Assembly: GCA_027563935.2 (NCBI GenBank)
Contig: CM050449.1
Location: forward strand, 56,065,949-56,129,948
Length of the DNA stretch: 64,000 nt
Source of the DNA: Costus lasius
Lineage: Eukaryota; Streptophyta; Magnoliopsida; Zingiberales; Costaceae
Direction of reading: 5' to 3'
Numbering within the stretch: the first letter of the stretch is position 1; each line of letters begins with the position of its first letter. Below the pieces are notes generated by a model, which searched no databases, had not been told where the DNA came from, and worked only from the letters and a program-made list of their open reading frames with translations. Both the position numbers and the translations under genes were made by a program. Below, piece by piece: positions 11,381 through 24,088 of the stretch.

Positions 11381-13114
11381 ATGGATGGTAGCAAGAAGAC
11401 AGACGTTTCCGCTGCAGTCTCTGCCTCTTCTCCGACTTCTTCTATTTCTCCGGCTATCACTCAATCTTACAGTGATAATACCACCATTCAAATAACCCAG
11501 CATAAACTGAATGGAAAAATTTTCCTTTAGTGGTCTCAATCCGTCCAGATGGTGATTCGGGGAAGAGGCAAGATGGGTTACATCAATGGAGATTTTGGAA
11601 AACCCAGCCATGATGATCCAGGATATGCGGCTTGGGAGTCCAACAACTCCATTGTTATGGCATGGCTAATAAACTCAATGGAACCGAGTATTAGCCATAG
11701 TTATTTGTTCTTTAAAACTGCAAAAGCAATATGGGATGTTGTCAAAGAAAACTACTTTGACTTTGAGAACACTTCTCAAATTTTCGAGATTAAGATGCGG
11801 CTGAAAGAGTTCCTACAAGGGAAACTAGATGTCACGAGCTACTACAACTCACTGAAGGCTTTATGGTAGGAGCTTGATCTTTTCTATGAAGCTGATTGGG
11901 GAGAACTTGAAGACCACGTGAAGTTCAAGGCTCACCTCGACAAGGAGCGGCTTTATGAATTTCTTGCAGGACTCAATCGCGATCTCGATGAAGTAAGAGG
12001 AAGGATTTTGGGTCAAAAGCCTCTGCCTGCAATTGGAGAAGCTTTTGCAGAAGTGAGATGGGAAGAAAATAGACGGCGCGTGATGCTTGGCGACTCAAAG
12101 GACCAAAATCCAGTAGCCAACCAGGTTACAGTGGCTGAGGAGCGACCAGTGGAGACAACAGCCCTAGCAGTAAACAAAATAGGAAGTTTTCAAGGTAATA
12201 GAAACCCAAATAAGCCAGGAGAGAGACCATGGTGTAATCACTGCAACAAGCAAGGACATACCAGAGAGAATTGCTTTCACATCCATGGATTCCCACAGAA
12301 CAAGAAGTCTCGAGGACCTAAAGACAAGAGAGCTCTCCACATTGTCTCCGAAGGACATCCTGCTTTAGAAGACCCGAACAAAGACAAGGGATTAAATGTT
12401 GTCTTGACCAAGACCCAACTGGAGGCTCTCCATCGAATCCTCAACCAAGCACAGACACCGAATTCCTCCACCAAGGCATATACTGCAACCTACAAAGGTA
12501 CTGCTCTACATACTAAGTCTCAACCTAATTGGATCCTCGATTCGGGTGCAACGGATCATATGACAGGTAACGCTTCCTTGTTCTACACTTACACCCCATG
12601 CAATGATAGAACTCGGGTTCAGATAGCAGATGGGTCGTATTCCATGGTGGCAGGAAAAGGGTTAATTCAACTAAATGATGATTTGACACTTCACTCAGTT
12701 CTTTATGTTCCACAGTTATCTTGTAATCTGGTTTCTATTAGTAAACTAACCCAAGAAAAAAACTTTCTAGCTAAGTTCACTTCCACTTGTTGTGAAATAC
12801 AGGAGCAAACCTCGGGGAAGACGAATGGGAGTGCTAGAGAGGAGGATGGACTCTCCCACTTTGTGAACAAGGCATCTCAAAGTAAACCAGTAACCACAAG
12901 TAATTGTATGGCTACTACTGCTTCCAATAATGATGTAATAATGTGGCACCATAGGTTAGGCCATCCAAATTTTCACTATCTTAAACGTTTGCTTCCTGAA
13001 TTGTTTATGAATAAAGACCCTAGCAATTTTTGTGTGACATCTATCAGTTTGCAAAACACACATGTGTTCCTTATCCCATTAAGCCCTATGTTGAATCTCG
13101 TCCCTTTGCTCTAA
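11381..13114 (+). pseudogene. copia gag-protease region
   Basis: The frame starts at ATG 11381 and can be followed to 13114 with in-frame TAG stops near 11528 and at 11867-11869. The middle resembles the copia gag domain (KAIWDVVKENY, YYNSLKALW). A nucleocapsid zinc knuckle CNHCNKQGHTRENC lies at 12233-12274. The protease active-site motif DSGATDH is at 12539-12559 and the GAG-pre-integrase motif WHHRLGHPNFHY near 12942. The integrase frame is lost at about 13035 by a frameshift. The stops were probably ordinary codons in the active parent. Confidence 0.88.
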
Positions 13115-13906
13115 TCCATAGTGATATATGGGGTGCATCTCGTGTTAAGAATCTTATTTCTGGAACTCGATGATTTATTACATTTATAGATGATCACACG
13201 AGAGTTTGCTAGGTATACTTGTTGAAAGAAAAGTCGAAGGCAACAAAAATTTTTCAGTCCGTTCAGTCCATGATAAAAAAATCAGTTTCAAACCTCCATA
13301 CAAGTTCTTAGAACTAACAATGGTCGGGAATATTTCAATACTATTCTAGGCCAACACCTAGCTCAACAGGGAATTATACACCAAAGTTCCTGCCCAGATA
13401 CACCTCAACAAAATGGAGTTTCATAAAGAAAAAATCGTCAGCTTTTGGAGGTAGCTAGAGCACTTATGTTCACGATGCACGTGCCTAGGTATCTCTGGGG
13501 AGAAGCAGTTTTGACTGCATCTTACCTTATTAATCGGATGCCTTCGAGAGTCCTAAAATTCAAGACCCCACTTTCCGTTCTTCAATCCACCTATCCTCAT
13601 TTTTACTCATCGTCTTCACTCCTCTTAAAGGTCTTTGGATGCTCAGCCTTTGTTCATAACACAAAACCCAATCTCTCCAAACTTGATCCTCGCTCCACTA
13701 AATGTGTTTTCATTGGGTACTCCTCAACTCAAAAGGGCTACAAATGTTACTCGCCAAGACTAAAACGAGTATTTGTCTCACGAGATGTCACATTGTTTGA
13801 AACAGAACCATTCTTTCCACCGACCCATCTTCAGGGGGAGAATTTGAGTGAAGAAGAATCATGGGATTCAATCGTGTCTGATCAAACCAAAAATATATCC
13901 GAATAG
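13115..13906 (+). pseudogene. copia integrase region, broken
   Basis: Between 13115 and 13444 the integrase core is recognisable only in shifting frames (HSDIWG near 13122, FIDDHTRVC near 13190). From 13445 an open frame gives the C-terminal part, with RALMFTMHVPRYLWGEAV and SYLINRMPSRVL, followed by the GCSAFVHN and CVFIGYSSTQKGYKCY motifs of copia integrases. It stops at 13904-13906. Several indels and stops rule out activity. Confidence 0.85.
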
Positions 13907-14149
13907 AATTCCAAAACCCCATCCTCACCACAAGTTGAACAGATAACCCTCATCTCTGAACCTCTAGAACCTATGGTTCCCATATTACAACATGACTTGG
14001 AACAGATTCCTAGCAGATTAGATCATCCGAACTTGTAGGTTTATTCGAGAGGACAATGTTCACAAGGTGGGGATACATCTAAGACTCTACCCTCTCAAGA
14101 GGTTGACCCGGGGGATAGCTCTAGACCAGAAGATAAAACCCAACCAGAA

Positions 14150-15882
14150 ATGGTGGATTCAGCAATTTTTGTCCAACCTGAGTCACATATTGAGCGAGAT
14201 GACCTGCTAATAGCTTGGAGGAAAGGGGTGAGATCTTGTACTCTTCATCCAATCTCACGATATGTATCATATGATCGCTTTTCTCTAAATTTTTTATGCT
14301 TTGTCACTAAAATGTCCAACATTGAGATCCCTAAGTCAATAGAAGAGGCACTGAAGATCCCAGAATGGAAGCAAGCTATTGAGGAAGAGATGAAAGCACT
14401 AATCAAGAATGAAACTTGGGAAATTGTTGACCTGCCTCAAGGAAAGAAACCAATGGGCTACAAATGTGTTTTCACAGTCAAATACAAAGCTGATGGGAGT
14501 GTAGAAAGGTAAAAAGCAAGATTAGTGGCGAAAGGGTATACTCACACTTATGGGGTTGACTACCAAGAGATTTTTGCTCCAGTTGCCAAACTCAATACAG
14601 TCAGAGTATTGCTTTCCCTTGTGCAAACTTAGATTGGCCTCTACAACAACTCGATGTGAAAAATGCATTTCTGAACGGCGAACTACATGAGGAAGTCTAC
14701 ATGAGAGTTCCGCCAGGTTTTGAACTAGACAGTAAGAAGGTGTGTTACTTAAAAAAATCCCTTTATGGACTAAAATAGTCACCAAGAGCGTGGTTTGGTA
14801 GATTTACGAAGGCTATGGAAAAACAGGGATATCATCAAGCTCAAACTGAGCACACCTTGTTTATTAAACACAGCAAGGAGGGTAAATTCACAGCCTTTGT
14901 AGTCTATGTCGATGACATCATAGTGACCGGAAGTGATGATGAGGAAATGAAGACATTGAAAAGGTACTTAAGTGAAGAGTTCGAGTTAAAAGATTTAGGA
15001 GTCCTAAGGTATTTCTTGGGAATGGAGGTGGCAAGGAATAGCACAGGGATCTCTATATCTCAGAGAAAATACATACTTGATCTCTTATAAGAAACTGGGA
15101 TGTTAGGGTGTAGGCCAGCTGATACTCCAATGGAACCCAATCTCAAATTGGGATGTGGAGAAGAAGATGAAAGTGTCGATAAGGGGAGGTACTAGAGACT
15201 AGTTGGAAGACTAATCTACCTCTCGCACACACGACCTGACATTACATTCCCAGTTAACGTAGTTAGCCAATTTATGCACCAACCAAAAAGGTGTCACATG
15301 GTAGCTATCTACAGGATTCTTCGATACCTAAAAGGGACACCAGGAAAAGGTCTATTATTCAGGAAAAATGAGAAAAGGCAGGTTGAGGTCTATACTGATG
15401 CAGATTGGGCGAGATTAGTTATAGATAGAAGATCTACTTCGGGCTATTGTACTCAAGTCTAGGGGAATCTTGTAACATGGAGAAGTAAAAAGTAGGCTGT
15501 GGTTGCTCGTAGTAGTGCTGAAGCTGAATTCCGAGCGGTCACTCATGGGGTATGCGAAGGAATATGGTTGACTAGATTGTTGGAAGAACTAAGAGTTCCT
15601 TACGAATAGCCTATGAAGCTTTATTGTGATAACAAAGCAGCCATCAATATAGCTCATAATCTAGTTCATCATGACAAAACAAAGCATGTAGAAATTGATA
15701 GACATTTCATCAAGGAGAAGATTGAGAATGGGAGTGTGTGTATGGTCTATGTACCCACTAAACAACAAGTTGCAGATATGCTGACAAAAGGTCTACCGAA
15801 ACGTGAGTTTGTAGAAATATTAAACAAGTTGAGCTTGATTAACATCTACGCTCAACTTGAGGGGGAGTGTTGGAAACCATAA
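14150..15882 (+). pseudogene. copia reverse transcriptase-RNase H region, broken
   Basis: The RT fingers region opens at about 14300 (PEWKQAIEEEMKAL). A TAA at 14512 falls just before [16 protein letters not shown], and a frameshift follows near 14620. The catalytic YVDD is intact at 14905-14916. Further TAG or TAA stops fall near 14776, 15088 and 15193. RNase H motifs follow: YTDADWA near 15395, SSAEAEFRAV near 15511 and LYCDNKAAINIAHN near 15619, ending with VADMLTKGLP before the stop. The order and spacing are standard for copia pol. Confidence 0.88.
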
Positions 15883-16143
15883 CTGGAAAGAAATCAAAGT
15901 GGATGTTGGAAATCATAACTAGAAAGAAATCAAAGTGGCTGTTTTTAGGGGATTAGTTGACTAATTCTTGTTACTGTAAATAGCCTTGACAGATTGTAAT
16001 TTGGCAGGATTTTTTTAGGGGAATTTATTCTGTAATTTAGTTTCCTTTTTTTTAGATGATTGTAAAGGCTAGATGTAGCCTATTTATACTCTGTAATTTC
16101 ACAGAAGCAATATAGAATTCTCTTTGAATCTCATTTATCTTCA
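15868..16143 (+). repeat. 3' LTR with a duplicated first 36 bp
   Basis: The LTR start TGTTGGAAACCATAAC at 15868 follows the polypurine tract, but after 36 bases the start is repeated (TGTTGGAAATCATAAC at 15904) and from there the full 240-bp LTR follows. The left LTR has only one copy. The two 36-bp copies differ at a few bases. Confidence 0.9.
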
Positions 16144-17790
16144 GAATCCATAATTCCTATATCCCAAGATCAAAACTTGGCTTTAATACCCATTTTTTTA
16201 TATAATCTACTTATGAGCAAACTGAATCATTAACTTAGTGATAAATCTCTATGTGTTCCAATTTAAAATTTTTAAGCTCAAGTTAATGATAGTAAATTCA
16301 CTGTGCTTTATATAATATAATATATTTTTTCACACTTCCTATGTGGGATTAAACTGAGATATTACAATCTCCCTCACTAATACTTGATGTCCTTATCAAA
16401 ATCAAGACCTTATAAATAACCAAGAGGTTAGCAATATATGGGGTTAGCCCAATGGTAACTTGACCATCCTAGGCAAACATTTTTTTATTGGTCTCTCAAC
16501 ATACTTAAGACTAAGTTTGCTCTTACTATTTTGTATAACCCACTTAATGAGCAAACTGACCATCGACTTATTGAGCCAAATGACAACATAACCCAACTAA
16601 AAATACTTAAACATAAGTTAATAATGCTAAGCTGACTAAGTCTTGTGTACTATAATATCTTTTTTCTTACTTCTCATGTGAGATTAAACAGGGATCTTAC
16701 ATAAGCATACACAAACATTGTCATTTTCAAGTGCAAAATGATATGCCTAAGCATGCATGAATATAATGCCCATGAAAGTTGGGGAGGATCTACATTGACC
16801 TTAGTGTTATGCCTGAATTGACTTGGTCAACATGGGCCATAAACCAAGTCAAAATTGGCCCAAATCCTGGCTAGGGCTCGCTAATGCGAGAGGTGGACGA
16901 CATTCGGTGGTGAGTGCCATTTGCTTCAATTGACCAGCGTCGGTGTTCGTCGGAACAGCGGACAGCCACGGCTAATGCAGGCATGCCGTTGGGAGGCAAT
17001 TCCAACCATCAGTGCGACATCGCGTGGCGACTCCCTAGTGGACGACGAGACCTTGAGTGGTGAAGCCATACGATGAGCATGGCGACTCTCCGGGTAGAGG
17101 AATAATACCACGTATTGCAACTACAGCGGGCGAAGCCACTATATGGAGGCCGATGCTACGGGCGAGGTCAGCAGCATCTTCGGCGCATGTAGGTGAACGC
17201 TATCGCGTGGCGTGAAGCAATGGGTGATGATGTCAGCCTGTGAGGTGACGGCTGCATGGAGCGTGATAAGCGGGTGATGCATTACCATCCAAATGTGAGA
17301 ATGGACATGCAGCAGGGAGGGGGTAGACAAATATGACGAGGCAACCAGGGGGCTTCGACAGATGACAACCCAGCTTTGAGTGGCCCCTGCTCGATTGGTG
17401 ATACATTGGCAATGACAACGGGAGAGTAGATTGATGGGCTCTTAGACGAGTGCTATGTCGGCGGTTGGGCTTCCCAAGCGAGTAGGTTAGAGGAGGCGGG
17501 CGAACCCGGCTCCCAAGAGAGCGGACGTGGCTCTCGGCAAGAACGGCGGATGCGCAGGCGCACGCGGCTATGCCCTGTCTACTTTCATGTGCCATGCTCC
17601 CTTCCCTCTCGTCTTTGGCAATGTCTAGCAACCTCCAACGATGTATGGCAACATCCGGCCATGTCTAGCGACTTCAACAGTGAAGTCTAGCGTACTTTGG
17701 TGGTGTGTGTTGAGTGGTTCAGAGCGCCGAGAAGCCTCCCTTCTCCCTCTTGTCTTGGGCGATTACTTCGGACGGATTCCGACTGATTGG
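16144..17790. other. Intergenic: diverged duplication, then GC-richer DNA
   Basis: Segments 16199-16375 and 16530-16702 are a diverged direct duplication sharing acttatgagcaaactga, aagctcaagttaatgat and tatgtgggattaaac-like phrases. From about 16860 to 17790 the DNA is more GC-rich, with scattered gcgtggcga and tgtctagcgac phrases and open frames on both strands, none with a recognisable domain. No gene is supported. Confidence 0.5.
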
Positions 17791-17811
17791 CATGTTGGTC
17801 TAAAATTTTAT

Positions 17812-18241
17812 CTAGACCTTTATTTAAATAGAAGTAAAAGCATAGATCATGAAGTAATAAAACTTGCAAAGAGAGTTTAGAAACATATAACCCGGAGGCA
17901 CATTGCAGCTTGTCCTTAAGTGAAAATCCGGGCTCTCGTGCGAGTTAAATCCGAATTGAACACCCAGGATACAACCAGGTATTCCTCTCCTATGGGCACA
18001 ATCGTGGAGAAGTTGATTAGACACCCTTTCAGCAACGAGCAGCAAAATCCAATAAAACCAAGAAGATATATCATAAAAGAAGAAGAAAGAAGAAAAGGAG
18101 AAGAGGAATCTCAAAACTATCTCATACTATCACATGAGATATCATGCCTTTTTCTTAGGGCAAAGATTAACGTTAGATGCTAACGTTATAAACGTTAGCA
18201 TTAAATGCTAACATTAATTTTTTTTTTTTATTTTCCTAATA
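17812..18241 (-). repeat. 3' LTR of the LARD-like element
   Basis: Starts ctagacctttatttaaa and ends cctaata on the plus strand. The last 60 bases hold inverted AACGTTAGCATT-type repeats. It matches 21449-22008 with scattered differences. Confidence 0.8.
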
Positions 18242-21200
18242 ATCCCCCACAAAATTAAAAAAAAATCTGAATATAATTAAAATTAACGATTAAATAAATT
18301 TAAATTGTTGTTCATGCTTATATCATGCGGTCAGTAAAGTGCACTTAAAGGCATAACTTTTACTTAGTGAAAATGTTTTCATCTGAAGGAAAAATAGTGA
18401 ACTAGTCTTGAACTACTTCCCTTTGACCCAGAATTCAACAAATCCACACACAATACAGGGTTTGTCCAATCGCGGGGTTGTGCATTTTGGCCGTGCGCTT
18501 GTATCTTCATGAGAGCTTCTGAGGATTGTCTATGTCCTCAGCCACGGCCGTATACAGACTCTCTCATATAGGAAGTTCCCTACAAGGGATGAGTGTAGAG
18601 GCTCATCTCATGGTAATTAACCACTTCGGGAAGTTTTCCTTACCTGTACAATAAAAAGCACAAAAATGTATCCACGGGAATGAGAGTGTAGAGTATCAAC
18701 TCTATCACATAAATATTTTTATACACTGTAATGTTTTATAATTTTTATTTTTCAAAGTACTTCCCGGCCAATCAATCAGCTTGTTATTATCATATTGAAC
18801 CTCATTCAAGAGATTTCCTATCACACAGGTTGGGTTCCCACCGCTGAGAGACCTATTTTCAGACTAATCTCATTCCTATCGATACTTCTAAGATTATAAA
18901 CTTGGGCAAGCTTTGGTCAAGCCAAAAGCTTTGTTGTGCTTAGTCTTTATAAAAGAAAGAGTTGCAACTTTTTATGAGTCAAGTTATTTATATAGACTTA
19001 TGTCTAATTTTTAACATGGCTAATCTTTTTCTTTTAATAAGTCAATTGCTGCTTTATAATTTTAATTATTTTATTTTATCTTTAAATCTTTTACTTTTTA
19101 GTTCAAAATTTTCATTTTTGAATTCAAAGAAAGAAAGAATTTTTTTTTAAAAAAAAAACTACAATTAGATCTAATTATTTAATTAGGCTTCTGGATGCTC
19201 TTATCATAGAGTGAAACCAAATTTAAGAATTTTTTTTTTACTTTAAATTATTTTTCAAAGTCATTTAAATTTTTAAGAGAAAGTTTTTTTTATAAATAAT
19301 TTTCCTACAAGTGAATTATTTTAATCATAATCCTCATATATATTTAATTCATTATGAATATATGTATAACTTTTCATATTATTTTCATGGTCTCCAAAAT
19401 GACAATATTATCATGAAGATAATATACATAATTTTTTTATAATATACAATTTGTTATAAATATTATTAATTTATGACACATGTATATGTTTTATTTTCAT
19501 GATCAATATGATCACCAAATACATCATAATAATGATGTATCTTATTTTCAAAATTTATATTATGTTTATATTGTGCATAATGTCTATAAGTATTAGTTTA
19601 AATATTCAGATTACACATTATGGTCTTTCTAATATAGCCCAAGCCAAATTAAGTTGAATCAGATGATCAAATCTGATACAATTATAAGTCATAATATAAA
19701 CTAGGCCAACCCCCACAATTAGGATCATTAGCCTAATCTATAAAAGACATTATCATTTTAATGTGAATTTAAGAAATTTTGAGATATTGAAATTTAAATT
19801 AAATCATATATTATGCATATAAGATTCATTATGCAAATTATGATTGTGAGCATTAGTTTCATGAAAGTCAAATGTAAACCATAATTTGAATAATGTTCAT
19901 AAATATGATACAAATATTTAAATTATATATTATGCTCATTTATCCAATATGTTCAAAATATTATCTAACATTTTCAACATGAATATAAGCAAAACTAAAC
20001 TACATTATATTCATGTAATTCTATTTGCAAAATAATCAAATAAAGCAATAAATATAAGTTAGATAACATATTCATTAAGAAAAATAAACAGCAATTGCAT
20101 TGAAGCCTAATTAAAAAAAAAAACATAAATGTATTAATTATATGCCATAATTTTATAAATGTTACAATTATATGTTATAGTTTACATTACATTATCAAAA
20201 ACATTACATTAATGTTAATATTTAAAAGTCATAGGAATTATTTTGAAACAGAACATAAATTTTATTTCTTTAAGATAAAATATTTTATTTATTTCTTTCT
20301 ATATCTGATCACAGCAATTTACTATCAGATGATTTTTTTTTATTATATTATATTATATATACATATGCTGTTTTCCGCTTTCCGATAGCAACTAGGAAAA
20401 TTTTCCTTTGAAGCAGTTAGCCGCTGCTGCATGCAGAGTCAAACATAGTTTTATTTATTTTTTTAATTTATTTTTACTCGCATAATTTATATTTATTTTA
20501 GCCATAGTTACTTCTACGGCTACTTATCAGCTTTGACCAAGTCAAAAAAAAATATGTTTGAGAAATAAATTTATGATTATCCAATTTAGCCTAGTTATAC
20601 TAAGCAAACAACTAAAGAAAATTAGACCACCAAGCAAATAGTCTTGGTGGAATAGTGCTAAATCGAATTGAATTGTAATGCCAACAGATGCGATGAAGCT
20701 ACCCTAATATATAAAATTATTTTTAATAACATAGTGATGAGCTAACGTTATAGAACTAAAATACAATATCACATAACAGCCAGCAATATCACTGTTAGTG
20801 TTAGGAACAACAACCCATAATATAGTCAGCAATATATATATTTTACCAAATATATGAACTGTCATTAATTGGAAAGAAAGTAAAGACATAATCAAATTGC
20901 TGCACCGTTACAACAAAATAAAGTTTATTATATTTTAATTTTATTTTATTGGTAAGAATAATATTTTACTAATAATTTATGTCCTACCAATTTTGGTCTT
21001 TACCAATTGTTTTAGTGATGCTCCAAGTGTTTTCATCAATTTGCAACAAATATTTAATTATTTATTATCAAAAATTTATAAACAATAAATTTTAATTTAG
21101 ATATGCTACCAGAGGGCAGAGAGCCTATAGGGAAGTAATTAATTTTTTTTTTTACTTTATTTAGCCGTTGTTGTTTCGGTGGCTAAATTATTTTATTTTG

Positions 21201-21448
21201 TTTAACAAAACACAGTAAACAAACAGAGAGTAAACCAAATTTTTTTCTCTAACATAAATCATAAACAGAGAATAATTTTATCTGTAAATTAAAGAATGTT
21301 TTTAATAAAAAGGCAACTAGCGGAACTATTTATTTTCTCACTAGCCACGACTTCTTTCGCCGGCCTTGAAATTGTTTCCTTTAATTTTTTTAGAGAACAA
21401 ATCATTAATAAAAATAGAAAAATATGATTCATCGGATTTTCACCTAAC

Positions 21449-22008
21449 TAGACCTTTATTTAAACAGAAATAAAAGCATAGATTATGAAGTAATAAAACT
21501 TGCAAAGAAAGTTTAGAAATATATAACCCTGAGGCGTGTTGCAGCTTATCTTTAAATCCGAGCTCTCATGCGAGTTAAATCCGGATTGAACACCCAGGAT
21601 ACAACCAGGTATTTCTCTCCTGCGGGCATGATCGTGGAGAAGTTGATCGGATATTCTTTCAGTAACGAGCAGCAAATTCCAATAAAATCAAGAAGATATA
21701 TCATAAAAGAAGTAGAAAGAAAAAAAGGGAAGAGGAATCTCAAAACTATCTCATACTATCGCATGAGATATCATGCCTTTTTCTTAAGGCAAAGATTAAT
21801 GTTAGATGCTAACGTTATAAACGTTACCATTAAATGCTAACATTAAGGGTATGTTCGGTAAAGCGGAATCCATCGTGGAAAGAATAGAAACATCAATGAA
21901 TCTAGATATTTTCATCCTTTTCTAGATTCATTGATATTTCTATCCTTTCCATGGTCGATTCCGCTCTACCGAACATGCCCTAAATATTTTTTTTAAATTT
22001 TCCTAACA
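21449..22008 (-). repeat. 5' LTR of the LARD-like element
   Basis: Matches 17812-18241 but is interrupted by a 134-bp MITE at 21847-21980. Its terminus is cctaaca (TGTTAGG on the minus strand). Confidence 0.8.
21847..21980. mobile_element. Tourist-like (PIF/Harbinger) MITE
   Basis: The 134-bp hairpin has terminal inverted repeats GGGTATGTTCGGTAAAGCGG / CCGCTCTACCGAACATGCCC and is flanked by TAA on both sides (21844-21846 and 21981-21983). The GGG...GTTCGG terminus and a TWA duplication are the PIF/Harbinger signature. Almost the whole element is palindromic. It is absent from the other LTR, so it inserted after the retrotransposon. Confidence 0.9.
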
Positions 22009-22447
22009 ATCGGCCGTGATCGATCGATGCTTTATTTTTCCGACAACGTCGAATCCTGCTGTGTTTTCCAACAACATCATGTTATGTTGCTTGCATGTGC
22101 ATTTTACGTTTGACCATGTGTTTAGGCACGTGTAGTCCCTCACTTCTCTTGCACTCTTCCTTGCTCATCCAAGCAAGGTGGCTTCACCCCTCTTCTCGGC
22201 ATGTGCGACCCTATCGCTTCTTGCGTATTGTGTTAGTATTATGTCGCCTGTGCGCAACTATTTCTTCTCTAAGCCCTATGTGGTGTTTGTTGTTTGCACG
22301 TGTATGTCACCATCTATATACAAAGTTTTCTATTTGATGGGCTAGGCTTAAATGCCGGTGTTCATGTTTGCTAGTCATGTTCGTAAGCTATTTTATTCCC
22401 TGCATGAGACTATTTTCTTTCGGAATCTTGCATAGCCCTCCTCTCTA

Positions 22448-22493
<46 letters not shown>

Positions 22494-23680
22494 CACTAAT
22501 TCTAAGCTTGACACATAGTGTGAGCAATTGCCTCAATTGAGATTTACAAAATATATACATCATCTAAATGGCACCAAACATATATACTATTAAAAATCTT
22601 ACTAAAAACTAATATGTTTACCCCTCTAATATAAATATAAGATAATATATAACAATATAATTTTTTTCACCAAATATTTTTGGATTTTAAACCCGCCACA
22701 GCTTAACTTAAGGTGTTGGTTGTATATGAATGGATATTTAGTGGTACACGTCATATACCGCCTTTACATGTGTAGACATTCCACAAAGTAAGTGTAAGTG
22801 GGCTATACCGCTGACGGCTGCTTTAGACACTTTTTTCAGGCTCCTTTTATATCACACTATCTCTTATATAAAGTGTGACAATATGCACTAGTATTGCTCT
22901 TTATTACTATGGCCATGCATGAAATCAACAAAGTTGATTGCATGGATTGTAATTGTACAGGTCGGGATCCATCGTTTCAGATGCAGATTGGTTTGCAACT
23001 TTGGACGCTGCTTCTGCTTCTGCCCCATGCATGTTGACGTTGACTGCATGCAGCAGACACGAGTGTCCATCCTTGTTAATTGTGCTGACGTAGGCTTCTG
23101 GCGACTTGACATGGCCTGATGTGTCGGCAACGGAGATAGGAATGTGAACCGTTGAAGTTCCAATCGCTTAAAGCGACAGTTGCCGAAAGCGTATCTGGGT
23201 TGCTGCTCATCATGATATGATAATGTTTCCTTTTCCTTTTTTAATTTGACAAACGGGAGATGGATCCGCCTGGTTCAACTTGTTTGGTGCCAAAAATTCA
23301 GCAACTTAATTATATATTGATTGCCATCGGAGAATGTAGACTTGCATAAAACTATTGTTGAATCAGCCTATAGTAGCAGAATATCTATCTAGCTGACCTT
23401 TCAAATGTGAATGCTTATTCAGGTCTTGAGGACCAGACCATCTATCTATGTCACTTTACGACAAACGAGCAAGAATAAAAATTTGACCTTTGGGGCATGT
23501 TGACATGGACAGAATCTATGCATGTAAGCTAAGCACGCCATTTGCAGTCTTAAAATATTAATTAATTTGCAGAAAAGTAGCTTAAAGTGTGTGGGAATGT
23601 TCGGAATAGCTTCTTGTAGACAAACAAAGCCTTTCCTTGCTTCAAGAGTTCAGACCACCTCCTTTCATCCTTTCTAGCTC
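22009..23680. other. Upstream intergenic region of the NAC gene
   Basis: Mostly unremarkable sequence with a perfect (AT)19 microsatellite at 22453-22490. Short open frames at 22095-22337 and 22919-23163 have no recognisable motif. The last few hundred bases before 23681 are the probable promoter of the NAC gene. Confidence 0.6.
22453..22490. repeat. (AT)19 microsatellite
   Basis: An uninterrupted AT dinucleotide run of 38 bases, likely polymorphic. Confidence 0.95.
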
Positions 23681-23687
23681 TATAAAT
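23681..23687 (+). promoter_or_regulatory. Probable TATA box of the NAC gene
   Basis: TATAAAT follows ctagctc and precedes a CT-rich stretch (ccctttctttcttcttccac) typical of plant transcription start regions. Transcription would start near 23710-23720, giving a leader of roughly 370 bases. The site is inferred from position. Confidence 0.6.
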
Positions 23688-23816
23688 TCCTCATTTCCCT
23701 TTCTTTCTTCTTCCACATTACTTCCACCAGCAAATTCCACACAACTCCTCTCGTTAAATAGTCTCTAGTTTCAACGTTGAAACAAATTCCTGATCGGGAA
23801 CAAGACTTGGGGTTTT

Positions 23817-23948
23817 ATGACAAGTAGAATGATCTGGACCTCTAAGGGTTGCATCCTTTGGAAGCTGTGTTCAGATAAATGTTTTTATTTTTGGATATTC
23901 AATACTTTGAATAGGTACACTTCACCAAGTGAAATGCAACTTTCTTGA
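23817..23948 (+). other. Possible upstream ORF in the NAC leader
   Basis: If the leader is not spliced here, an ATG at 23817 opens a 43-codon frame starting MTSRMIWTSKGC and ending at TGA 23946-23948, about 140 bases before the main ATG. It could lower translation of the NAC protein. It could also lie in a leader intron; nothing in the window decides this. Confidence 0.35.
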
Positions 23949-24088
23949 TCAAATCTCATCTACTTCCTTTATCATTTTATCTCCTTCCTTGGAGCTCGGA
24001 TTTTGTTTCAAAGAGCAAACCGTTTTCTTTCTTTAATTATTGTGAGTATTCAAGAGCCAAAACAAGGTAGAAGAAGAAGAAGAAAAAA

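Larger units (their letters stand above)
11088..16143 (+). mobile_element. Ty1-copia retrotransposon, full-length but decayed
   Basis: A 5-kb element with LTRs at both ends, a primer site complementary to initiator tRNA-Met directly after the left LTR, and gag, protease, integrase, RT and RNase H in copia order. The polypurine tract cttgagggggag precedes the right LTR. The flanks are GAATT (11083-11087) and GAATC (16144-16148), a target duplication with one mutation. The LTRs differ by about four substitutions and one T-run change over 240 bp. Many stops and frameshifts make it non-functional. Confidence 0.93.
17791..22008 (-). mobile_element. Non-coding LTR element (LARD-like)
   Basis: Direct repeats of about 425 bp (17812-18241 and 21449-22008 without its MITE) flank 3.2 kb of AT-rich DNA with no coding potential. 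On the minus strand the right copy starts TGTTAGGAAAAT. Next to the left copy is a purine tract (aattttgtgggggat on the minus strand, 18242-18256) as expected at a 3' LTR. That sets minus orientation with the 5' LTR at 22008. Neither a clear primer site nor a perfect target duplication was found (ATTGG at 17786 and ATCGG at 22009 are candidates), so the far LTR ends are uncertain. Confidence 0.75.

Noticed and set aside
16860..17800. GC-richer region as a host gene
   Set aside because: Frames are short, overlap on both strands, lack motifs and have no consistent splice pattern.
22888..23163. 91-codon minus-strand frame as a gene
   Set aside because: No recognisable motif, overlaps another frame on the plus strand and lies in the NAC upstream region.
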